Below, piece after piece: positions 46,291 to 55,564 of a DNA stretch of 64,000 bases. The notes under the pieces are model-generated. The model saw only the letters and a list, made by a program, of their open reading frames with translations. It did not search any database and was not told where the DNA came from. Where the stretch lies: contig NC_083868.1 in assembly GCF_032452875.1 (NCBI RefSeq), positions 101,738,537 to 101,802,536 of the forward strand. Direction: 5' to 3'. Position numbers and translations under genes: made by a program. Numbering within the stretch: position 1 is the first letter of the stretch; every line of letters starts with the position of its first letter. Source of the DNA: Bos javanicus (lineage: Eukaryota > Chordata > Mammalia > Artiodactyla > Bovidae).

Positions 46291-47504
46291 GTTCAGTTCA
46301 GTTCAGTTCAGTCACTCAGTCGTGTCCAACTCTTTGCGACCCCATGAATTGCAGCACCCCAGGCCTCCCTGTCCATCACCAACTCCCGGAGTTCACTCAA
46401 ACGCACATCCATCGAGTCTGTGATGCCATCCAGCCATCTCATCCTCTGTCGTCCCCTTCTCCTCTTGTCCCCAATCCCTCCCAGCATCAGAGTCTTTTCC
46501 AATGAGTCAACTCTTCGCATGAGGTGGCCAAAGTACTGGAGTTCAGCTTCAAGCTGGTTTTAGAAAAGGCAGAGGAACCAGAGATCAAATTGCCAATATC
46601 CACTGGATCATCGAAAAAGCAAGAGAGTTCCAGAAAAACATCTATTTCTGACTATTTCTATTTCTATAAATAGAAAGCATCTATTTATTGACTATGCCAA
46701 AGCCTTTGACCGTGTGGATCACAATAAACTGGAATATTCTGAAAGAGATGGGAATACCAGGCCACCTGATATGCTTCTTGAGAAACCTGTATGCAGGTCA
46801 GGAAGCAACAGTTAGAACTGGACTTGGAACAACAGACTGGTTCCAAATAGGAAAAGGCTGTATATTGTCACCCTGCTTATTAAATTTCTATGTAGAGTAC
46901 ATCATGAGAAACACTGGGCTGGAAGAAGCACAAGCTGGAATCAAGATTGCCGGGAGAAATATCAATAACCTCAGGTATGCAGATGACACCACCCTTATGG
47001 CAGAAAGTGAAGAGGAACTCAAAAGCCTCTTGATGAAAGTGAAAGAGGAGAGTGAAAAAGTTGGCTTAAAGCTCAACATTCAGAAAACAAAGATCATGGC
47101 ATCTGGTCCCATCACTTCATGGGAAATAGATGAGGAAACAGTGGAAACAGTGTCAGACTTTGTTTGGGGAGGCTCCAAAATCACTGCAGGTGGTGACTGC
47201 AGTCATGAAATTAAAAGACGCTTACTCCTTGGAAGGAAAGTTATGACCAACCTAGATAGCATATTGAAAAGCAGAGACATTACTTTGACAACAAAGGTCT
47301 GTCTAGTCAAGGCTATGGTTTTTCCAGTGGTTGTGTATGGATGTGAGAGTTGGACTGTGAAGAAATCTGAGTGCCGAAGAATTGCTGCTTTTGAACTGTG
47401 GTGTTGGAGAAGACTCTTGAGAGTCCCTTGGACTGCAAGGAGATCCAACCAGTCCATTCTAAAGGAGATCAGTCCTGGGTGTTCTTCAGAAGGAATGATG
47501 CTAA
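46291..47504 (-). mobile_element. BovB LINE with 5' inversion (twin priming) and 12-bp TSD
   Basis: The left part (46291-46548) is antisense BovB 3' end, tail first. At about 46549 the orientation flips and 46550-47504 is sense BovB from 'ttcaagctggttttag' to 'aatgatgctaaag'. In BovB coordinates the sense part stops where the antisense part begins ('aagctgaactccagtac'), so the segments abut. The TSD agcatgagcata is exact (46279-46290 and 47505-47516). This is the structure expected of twin-primed reverse transcription. Confidence 0.95.
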
Positions 47505-47524
47505 AGCATGAGCATAAGAAATAG
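46688..47524 (+). pseudogene. BovB reverse transcriptase fragment, 278-codon open frame
   Basis: Longest open frame in the window and part of the inverted BovB segment. It holds the RT palm: GKGCILSPCLLN (about residues 56-67) and the catalytic NLRYADDTTL (about residues 93-102; YADD codons at 46976-46987). It continues into the C-terminal region with KSECRRIAAFELWCWRR and WTARRSNQSILKEI. Three residues (VRQ) are missing after GKG relative to the 33271-33777 copy. The frame lacks the endonuclease and the N-terminal RT, begins at a chance ATG and ends in flanking DNA. A local expansion at 46647-46690 further disrupts the upstream part. It is a retrotransposon fossil, not a host gene. Confidence 0.92.
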
Positions 47525-47569
47525 GTAAATACTAGATTATACATGGCCTCATGAGACAGAGTAGGAGTT

Positions 47570-48180
47570 CGATTTTATTCTGTCTTCAATGTTGCATCAT
47601 TTGTGTAATAAATCACTCTGAAATTTAATGACTTAATATTAATTTATGTTGTTTACATATCTACAATATTCCATGCATCATCAGCTGAAAGTTGTTAAAC
47701 TAGAGGCTAAAATATTCAAGATGGCTTACTCGCATGACTGCCACATTGGCATATTAGACGAGAGTTCAGTCAGAACTGTAGACCAGAGATCTAGGTTCTT
47801 CTTCACATGACCCTCTCTACACAGGCCTCTTGGGATTATACAAATACAGTAGCTAGATTTTTTAAGAACAAGCAGTCTAAATGAACTAGAAAGATATAAC
47901 ACACTTTACAACCTTCTTTCTCAAAGCCATATAGCTTTGTCACAGTCCTGCCCAAATTTAAGGGAAGGAAATAACTCTTCATTGGAGAGGTCTCAAAGAC
48001 ATATGGTAAAAAGGAAAAGGGAGCTAGGAGGTAATATTATTGTCATATTTGAAAAATACTATCTGCCACAGTTTGTTTCAGGCTACTACAATTTATATCT
48101 CTCCCACATGCAAAAAATGTCCTTTCTCTTCCCCAAGACAGAAAAGTCTCATTCCATAATTACATCAGCTCAAAGTTAAG
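47570..48180 (-). mobile_element. MLT1-like ancient LTR (tentative)
   Basis: Plus-strand motifs such as 'gaaatttaatgacttaat', 'ttcaagatggcttactcgc' and 'aggttcttcttcacatgacc' follow the order of antisense MLT1-type LTRs. High divergence; boundaries are approximate. Confidence 0.4.
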
Positions 48181-48570
48181 AACCTTATTGTCTAAATCAG
48201 ACCTAGGTATAGGTGATACATTTTTATGGGCAGTTCCTCAAATACAGCTCTTTGAGCACTCTTTTGAATGATGTGATATCAAGTGAAATATTTGACTCAA
48301 AGGGCCAGTTGTTCTAGGTCTCCAAAGGCTCAAAATTTGGGGTCAAACATTGGATAACTGCTATGGACAGTCCCATTAAAAATGACGGGTAAAAGGAAGG
48401 AACACAGTGATTACTGGTCCATATCAATTCTGAAATTTAGCTAGTTACATGCTGCCAGTTTGATCAGATTTTTCTTTGATTAGAGTTCACTCCTACTCCT
48501 TGTTCTCCATAGATATTGTTCAACTTAGTCCTTCCCTCTGAGTCCACCTTTCCTTTCCCTAAGGCTTCTT
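48181..48570. other. Intergenic DNA with no recognised feature
   Basis: No gene or repeat was recognised. Confidence 0.4.
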
Positions 48571-48582
48571 AAGAATTGACTT

Positions 48583-48981
48583 TCTGGCTTACTTCACTAA
48601 CGCATATATATGGAATTTAGAAAGATGGTAACAATAACCCGGTGTACGAGACAGCAAAAGAGACACTGATGTATAGAACAGTCTTATGGACTCTGTGGGA
48701 GAGGGAGAGGGTGGGAAGATTTGGGAGAATGGCATTGAAACATGTAAAATATCATGTATGAAACGAGTTGCCAGTTCAGGTTCGATGCACGATGCTGGAT
48801 GCTTGGGGCTAGTGCACTGGGACGACCCAGAGGGATGGTATGGGGAGGGAGGAGGGAGGAGGGTTCAGGATGAGGAACACATGTATACCTGTGGCGTATT
48901 CATTTTGATATTTGGCAAAACTAATACAATTTTGTAAAGTTTAAAAATAAAATTGTAGTTAAAATGCAAAAAAAAAAAAAA
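48583..48981 (+). mobile_element. Bovine L1 3' end, 5'-truncated, with 12-bp TSD and poly(A)
   Basis: About 400 bases from 'tctggcttacttcactaacg' through the bovine L1 3' UTR, ending in a 16-base A run. The TSD aagaattgactt is exact (48571-48582 and 48982-48993). The intact tail and TSD mark a recent insertion. The 83-codon frame at 48686-48937 lies in the L1 UTR. Confidence 0.95.
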
Positions 48982-48993
48982 AAGAATTGACTT

Positions 48994-50002
48994 AAGCAGA
49001 TTCTCTAGTTGTAAATGTTTGAAGTTTCAGAACCCTTCCTCATGTTGTTTTGTTTCTCTTCCTTCTATTACAAGCTGATATAACTCCTTTAACTGTTTTA
49101 ATAGGCTTTCAATATATAAAGCTTACCTATATAAAATTATATAATTTATAATTCACTACAAAATATATCATATAAGCCCAAATCATTTCCAAGTAAGTCA
49201 TTCTCTTCCTCAACTTCATCATGACACTATGGAATAACATCCTTAAGATTCTTAAATTCTCATTGTATAATAAAGAGTTTAGCAAATTACAATATTATGA
49301 TCCTTAAAACAGCTTTGTCTGTTTGAAAAGTTCTTGAGGAACCATTTCAAATATCTCTGAAAGTCTTAATAATAGCATTAATAGATTTTACAGTAAAACA
49401 GATCTTTTCCCTTAAGTCAATACTTTATTTAAGTACCATTTGTCACCTAGAGAGATTTGGGAAGAGAAAAACTTAGTTTGAAACTAAGATAGTTTCATAC
49501 TGGATCCTTTATAGGAGAGTTCATTTTTAGCTTATTCATCTCTTCTCCCATTATGCCATATTATATGCATTCATGCATTATACACATTATACAAGAGTAT
49601 GCAAGATCATACAATTATTCCTAAATTTTAATCATATCTTTCCCTCTAATGATCTGAAACAAAACTCCACTCTTCTCCAGTTTCACTCATTTCACTCTAC
49701 TGTCTTTAGTTACTGCATTTCTCCAAATTTTATCTGAAAGAATAGTAATCAGGAGCTAGCTAAATTAGATTTTGGTCTTTGGTCTGCTACTGATTTAGTG
49801 TTGGCAACTCAGTTTTGTGGTCTTCAGGTTCTTCTTTTGGAATGTAATTTTTAGACTGCATGATAATGGTGATAAAAATAATACTTTGCATTTGTATAAC
49901 AATGGAAAATTTTAACTCTTTTTGGATGCACTTTTTGCTTTAAATTGTTATGCTTTAAGAAAAGGTGTAAGTTTAAGAAAAAACTACATTTATATCTTTC
50001 AA
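48994..50002. other. Intergenic DNA with no recognised feature
   Basis: AT-rich. A weak MIR-like stretch near 49780-49900 is not called. No gene. Confidence 0.4.
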
Positions 50003-50133
50003 TGTTGTTGTTGTTCAGTTGCTAAATCATGTCTGACTCTTTGTGGCCTTATGGACTGCAGCATGCCAGGCTTCGCTGTCCCTCACCATCTCCCCGAGTT
50101 TGCTCAAATTCATGTCCATTGAATTGGTGATTG
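50003..50133 (-). mobile_element. BovB LINE 3' end, short old copy
   Basis: (GTT)n tail at the left, then 'gttgctaaatcatgtctgac' to 'catgtccattgaattggtg'. Confidence 0.85.
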
Positions 50134-50250
50134 ATTCTTTACCTTTTAACTGTATATGCAATATATTTTTACAGTATGATTTATAATTAATCTTATGGTT
50201 TATGTGCAAATGATTAACTTTCACCACTAGATTGTAAGTCTCATAAAATT

Positions 50251-50472
50251 AGGATTCCCACGTGGTTCAGTGGTAAAGAATCTGCCTACCAATGCAGGAG
50301 ACATGGGTTCTATCCTCGGGTCACAAAGATACCCTGGGGGAGGATATGGCAATTCATTCCTGTATTCTTTTTTTTTTTTTTCTGAAAAACTCCATGGGCA
50401 GAAGAGCCTGACAGGCTAGAGTTCAAGCAGTTGCAAAGAGATGGACAAGACTGAATGACTGAGCACACATGC
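50251..50472 (+). mobile_element. Bov-tA SINE with internal poly(T)
   Basis: tRNA-like head ('cgtggttcagtggtaaagaa') and BovA body, interrupted by a T run at 50368-50381. A second T run follows at about 50517-50529. Confidence 0.85.
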
Positions 50473-50625
50473 ACGCTCATAAAACTAGAAAAATTTGCCT
50501 TTTCTCTCTCTCTCTTTTTTTTTTTTTTAGGCACATACTGTATGCTTAGTGATGATAATGAAGGTAATGTGTCAATACACTAAGTTTTATTTTTGATAAT
50601 TATGTCACCTTATTTATGTTCCAGT

Positions 50626-50745
50626 GAGCTAAGTCACATAAGTCATGTCTGACTCTTTGTGACCCCACGGACTGTAGGCCACCAGGTCCTTCAGTCTATG
50701 GGATGCTCCAGGCAAGAATACTGAAGAGTTGCATTCACTTCTCTA
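50626..50745 (-). mobile_element. BovA monomer fragment
   Basis: Antisense 'cataagtcatgtctgactc' to 'gagttgcattcacttctc'. Confidence 0.8.
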
Positions 50746-50769
50746 GGTGTTTACGTCCAATATTCTTTT

Positions 50770-50915
50770 AAATATTTGAAATACATTGTCATCACATGCT
50801 AACAACAGCAGAAGACAAGTATTGTCTCTCCAGCGACTGAAACTTAAGTACAGAGATGTTAACTAAGATCAAACAGCTAGTAATCCAAATGTCAAGTCCA
50901 TTATCTTAACCACTA
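50770..50915 (-). repeat. MIR-like SINE
   Basis: 'acttaagtacagagatgtta' and 'atcaaacagctagtaatcc' resemble the antisense MIR core. Confidence 0.5.
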
Positions 50916-51026
50916 ATCTAAACTGCTTCCCTGATTATAATAAAGTTGATGGTGATGGTCAAAGAGAATGATGTTAAGAATTTTATAGCTGAGAATTAGT
51001 TAAATAAATGGGGCTTAATTCTAAGA

Positions 51027-51236
51027 ATGGAAACCCTGTTGGCTCAGCAGTAAAGAATCCACCTGCAATGCAGGAGATGCAGGAGACACAGGTTTGACCT
51101 CTGCATTGGGAAGATCCTCTGGAGAAGGAAATGTCTACCCATTCCAGTATTCTTCCCTGAGAAATCCCATGGACAAAGGGGCCTGGTGGACTACATAGTA
51201 TCACAAAGAGTCAGACACAACTGATCACACACACAC
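51027..51236 (+). mobile_element. Bov-tA SINE with (CA)n tail
   Basis: tRNA-like head ('ttggctcagcagtaaagaat'), BovA body and a cacacacaca tail. Confidence 0.9.
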
Positions 51237-52096
51237 AATTCTAAGAGTAAAATAATTATAGAAAGGTGAAGAGAGTTACACAGAAGGAATTAGCTTGCAA
51301 GTGGGTTAAAAGGGAAAGAGTGGTGGAGAAAAAGAATAGGAAACAAGTTGTCTGAAATGAAGGTGTGAAGTATAATTTTTTTATGGTATTAACGGAATAT
51401 GACCAATCAAAATTTGATCATTATACTAAATCGACCCCTCTGATTACAGATCCACAAGAAAATCACATTTAATCCTATTTCTAGAAACACCCAAATTTAA
51501 GCTGCATTGATAATCAAAAATATAATGTTTATCACAATATATAAATATCAATACAGAAATATTAGAATATAATATAAAACATATAAAGAAATGTATTATA
51601 AAAGATTGACTTACATAATTATGGAAGCTGAAAAGTTAAATTACAGTCAGCAAACTGGAGACCCAGGACAATTGATGTGTAGTCCCAGGGTGAGTCCAAA
51701 AGCCTGAGCACCAGAATTGATGGTCAATGTTCCAATTCAAAAGCTGGCAGTCTTGAGACCCAAGAAGAGCCAGTGTTAAGTCTGAAGCCAAAGGATAAAA
51801 AAGAACAACATCCCAGCTCAAAGAGTCAGACAAGAGGAGTTTCCTGTTACTCAGTCTTTTTGTTCTATGCAGATCTTCAACTGATGGTATGAGGCTTATT
51901 CACATTAGGGAGGGCAACTTGTTGTGATTAGTCTGTTGAGTCAAATGTTAATCCCATCCATAAACACCCACTATGACAAGCTCAGAACAATCTTTCCCCA
52001 ATTACCTGGGAATAATAATATAATGATTTTATTTAAAGTTATAGATGGAAATATTTTTACTACCTTATAAGAGAAATATGTATGTTTTTACTAATT
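51237..52096. other. Intergenic DNA with no recognised feature
   Basis: No gene or repeat was recognised. Confidence 0.4.
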
Positions 52097-52295
52097 TGTT
52101 GCTGTTTAGTAGCTCAGTCATGTCCAATATTGTGATCCATGGACTGTAGCCTGTCAGGCTCCTCTGTCCATGGGATTTCCCAGGCAGGAACACTGGAGTG
52201 GGTTGCCATTTCCTCCTCCAGGAGATCTTCCTTACCCAGGGATTGAACCCACATCTTCATATCTCCTTCATTTCAAGAAGATTCTTTACTGGTAC
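52097..52295 (-). mobile_element. Bov-tA SINE
   Basis: Antisense: 'tagtagctcagtcatgtcc' at the left; tRNA-like head at the right ('agggattgaacccacatc', 'gattctttactgg'). Confidence 0.85.
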
Positions 52296-52329
52296 TGAAG
52301 TAATTTTTATATGCACTTAGATGCATATA

Positions 52330-53044
52330 TCTGAGGAATACAATTCATTTAGCTTTGATAAGTGTACACTTGTGAAAGCATTATCCAAACAAAGAAAAAG
52401 AATATTTCACTCATTCCAGAAAATCCACTTGGGCCCTCTAATCAATCTCCTGACTACTGGGTAATGATTTTTCTAATTCCTATTATTATAGAAGTATTTT
52501 GCTTGTTCTTGAACTTCATGTAATGGAAACATACAATATGTACCTTTTTGTGAATGACTTCTTTTATTTAATAAAATGTCCTTGAGATTCATCCAGGTTG
52601 TAGTATATATTAGTAGCCCATTCTTTAAAAAAAAAAACTTCTAAACAGCATTCACTCAGATGGTAAAGCATCTACCTACAATGTGGAAGACCCAGGTTCG
52701 ATCCCTGGGTTGGGAAGATCCTCTGGAGAAGGAAATGGCAACCCACTCCAGTACTCTTGCCTGGAAAATCCCATGGATAGAGGAGCATTGTAGGCTACAG
52801 TCCATGGGGTCACAAAGAGTTGGACATGACTGAACAACTTCACTTTGACTTTACTTTCATTCCCCTATAAACATATGTAGCTCTTTATTTATACACTTAA
52901 CTAGTGGATGGACATTTGGGTTGTTGCCAGTTTGGTGCCATTATGAAAAATCTGCTTTGACTCTTTTTGTATAAGGCTCCTTGTGGACATAGGTTTATAT
53001 ATCTCTTCGGTAAATAATTAGAATTGCTAGTTCATAAACTAGAC

Positions 53045-53045
<1 letters not shown>
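52330..53045 (-). mobile_element. Old L1 3' region, interrupted by a Bov-tA
   Basis: 'gagattcatccaggttgtag', 'ggacatttgggttgttgcc' and 'ttgtggacataggtttatat' are antisense L1 3' patterns. The Bov-tA at 52652-52845 splits it. Confidence 0.6.
52652..52845 (+). mobile_element. Bov-tA SINE
   Basis: tRNA-like head ('cactcagatggtaaagcatc', 'aggttcgatccctggg') and BovA body, nested in L1. Confidence 0.9.

Positions 53046-53048
<3 letters not shown>

Positions 53049-53080
<32 letters not shown>
53049..53080. repeat. (TG)n microsatellite at a SINE tail
   Basis: About 15 GT units end directly at the 3' terminus of the minus-strand Bov-tA that follows. The tail is the likely seed. Confidence 0.95.
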
Positions 53081-53081
<1 letters not shown>

Positions 53082-53279
53082 GTCACTCAGTTGTGTCCGA
53101 CTCTTTGCAACTCCATGGATTGTAGCCTACTAGGCTCCTTCGTCCATGGGATTTTCCAGGCGAGAGTATGGAGTGGGTTGCCATTTCCTTCTCCAAAGGA
53201 TCTTCCCCACCCAGGGATCAAACCCAGGTCTCCTGCATTGTAGGCAAATGTGCTTTACCGTCTGAGCCACCAGGGAAAT
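53081..53279 (-). mobile_element. Bov-tA SINE
   Basis: Antisense BovA body ('gtcactcagttgtgtccgac') followed by the tRNA-like head ('agggatcaaacccaggtctc', 'tctgagccaccaggg'). Confidence 0.92.
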
Positions 53280-53480
53280 CAGACACATGTATATAGAGAT
53301 ATAAATATGTTAATTATATTTTTGAAGGAAATACAAAATAGCAAATATGTTCATCCATTTTAAACATTCACCAGAAAAATATGAGATCCATTCCACATCT
53401 TTACCAAATTTGATGCTGTCAGTCTTTGTAATGGTAGCCATGCCACTAGAAGTGAAATAATATCTCATTATAGTTAGACA

Positions 53481-53961
53481 TTACTTTGCCAACAAAGGTT
53501 CGTCTAGTCAAGGCTATGGTTTTTCCTATGGTCATGTATGGTTGTGAGAGTTGGACTGTGAAGAAGGCTGAGTGCCAAAGAATTGATGCTTTTGAACTGT
53601 GGTGTTGGAGAAGACTCTTGAGAGTCCCTTGGACTGCAAGGAGATCCAACCAGTCCATTCTGAAGGAGATCAGCCCTGGGATTTCTTTGGAAGGAATGAT
53701 GCTAAAGCTGAAACTCCAGTACTTTGGCCACCTCATTCGAAGAGTTGACTCATTGGAAAAGACTCTGACGCTGGGAGGGATTGGGGGCAGGAGGAGAAGG
53801 GGACGACAGAGGATGAGATGGCTGGATGGCATCACTGACTTGATGGACCTGAGTCTGAGTGAACTCCGGGAGTTGGTGATGGACAGGGAGGCCTGGCGTG
53901 CTGCAATTCATGGGGTCGCAAAGAGTCAGACATGACTGCGAGACTGATCTGATCTGATCTG
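53481..53961 (+). mobile_element. BovB LINE, 5'-truncated, with TSD and (CTGAT)n tail
   Basis: The last ~480 bases of BovB, ending in four CTGAT-type units. The TSD atagttagaca is exact (53470-53480 and 53962-53972); its gaca end overlaps the BovB start, so the 5' junction is ambiguous by a few bases. Confidence 0.95.
53486..53935 (+). pseudogene. BovB C-terminal coding fragment, 149 codons
   Basis: Reads the C-terminal end of the BovB polyprotein without a break: YGCESWTVKKAE, then FELWCWRRLLRVPW, an arginine-rich GGRRRRGRQRMRWLDG stretch and VMDREAWRAAIHGVAKS near the terminus. The RT active site and endonuclease are absent. The intact frame reflects youth of the copy, not function. Confidence 0.9.
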
Positions 53962-53972
53962 ATAGTTAGACA

Positions 53973-54582
53973 ATTATTTTCTCAATAGACCAACTAAATC
54001 TGTTGAAAAATTATGTAAAAAAACATAATTTGCAATACATTGTGGCATATTCCCCAGATATAAATGTGAGTCTTTGGGCTAAAGAATATAGATCTTGAAT
54101 ATTTAAATTGCAAATTTGAAACTAAACAGTGACTACATATCTAGGGGCCTTCAACATAAGCAATAATTTCTTTTTCCTTCCTCTTTATTTTTTATACAGT
54201 TTGCCACAAATCTCATTTTTTGCTTACCTCCAAGATTAGAGAAATAAAAGTTTTTTTTTTTTTTTTATTAAGTTGTCTTAATTAGTTAAAAGTAAATACC
54301 ATTGTGAGATTTTGCTTAAAGTTTAATTGACATGTATTTTCTAACTCAAAATCACTTTGATGGTTTTTTTGTTGAAGTTATTTCCTAAATAAAAAAATTA
54401 ATAAGTGAAGTAACTTATAAATAAGGATGCACATTAGAATCTGAATTTTGTCAGATGGAAGTAAGAGAATTATGTACAGGTTTTATATGATCTTTAGTTT
54501 AATTTTTAGCCTCTCAGTATTAGCTAGCTTATACAAAAATTATATACAGGTCAGAATCAAACAAGTCAGTTTTTAACTATCT
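53973..54582. other. Intergenic DNA with no recognised feature
   Basis: AT-rich; no gene or repeat was recognised. Confidence 0.4.
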
Positions 54583-54594
54583 AGTTTAAAATCA

Positions 54595-54731
54595 TTGGAG
54601 AAGGAAATGGCAACCCACTCCAGTGTTCTTGCCTGGAGAATCCCAGGGACAGGGGAGCCTGGTGGGCTGCCATCTATGGGGTCACACAGAGTTGGACACG
54701 ACTGAAGTGACTTAGCAGTAGCAGTAGCAGC
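54595..54731 (+). mobile_element. BovA monomer with 12-bp TSD
   Basis: Equivalent to only the second half of Bov-A2, with a (GCAGTA)n tail. The TSD agtttaaaatca is exact (54583-54594 and 54732-54743). Confidence 0.95.
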
Positions 54732-54744
54732 AGTTTAAAATCAC

Positions 54745-55335
54745 CTGCAAGTATGGTGTCAGAGGTACTCTTTGCTCCTTGAGCAGCTTCAAGTCTGGGC
54801 TGCTGGGAGGGAGTTGAGGGACCACAGCTGTATGGATAGCCTGGTCTGCTGGACCTTCCACAGGAGTTGCTGGCTGCCACCTGCTAAGGAAAAGGATGTT
54901 TCACCCACACCTGCTGTTGGAAATTCTCCCCATGCAGAGGAGATAACCAAGGTCCCACATAGATTAGCACTGACAGCAGCCATATAGGTGAGGGTAAGGA
55001 GAAAATGGTAACCATGAAGGCACCTGGAAAAGATCAAGGCCTGGGTCCATAAGAAAGAACTAAGGCACACACCCAGGTGGAGGATGATAACCTCAAGCTG
55101 AACAGAAGACTCCTAGAACACTGCCCTGTAACCTCGCCATGAGTCAATCAGAAAAATGTCATATACCCTTCAGCTCTCACCTCAAATTTTACCTTTAAAA
55201 ACTTCTCCCTGAAAATCATCAGGGAGTTCAGGGTTTTGGAGCCCAAACCATTCATCCTCATTCTTAGGCCCTGAAATAAACCTTTCTTTGTTTCTCTGAC
55301 CCCTGCCTTCCAAATCAAATGAATGACAGCATCCT
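54745..55335 (+). mobile_element. Putative LTR (class uncertain)
   Basis: GC-richer block with a late 'tttaaaaacttctccctg' TATA-like region (about 55193) and a polyadenylation signal aataaa (55275-55280), which resembles an LTR U3-R layout. I cannot name the family. Frames on both strands (54772-55070) have no domain. Confidence 0.4.
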
Positions 55336-55564
55336 TTCCTTCCGTCTTTTATGTAAAGTTAGGACTTTGAGACTGGTTGACTACAGACATGCTGTGTTTG
55401 AGTTGCAGAGTGTTCAACATTTTTTAAAATTCCAAATTTGAAAATGTGGATTTTAACATAAACATTCTTATCTGACTTCCTTGAGAGATAGGAACATCTG
55501 AAGAAATAGCAGCCACGTTCAAGCCAGGAATCAACCAAAGGTGGGTAGTGACTTTCCACTTGAG

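Noticed and set aside
46688..47524. 278-codon open frame as a candidate active reverse transcriptase gene
   Set aside because: It is part of an inverted, truncated BovB, with no endonuclease, missing residues before the active site and an end in flanking DNA.
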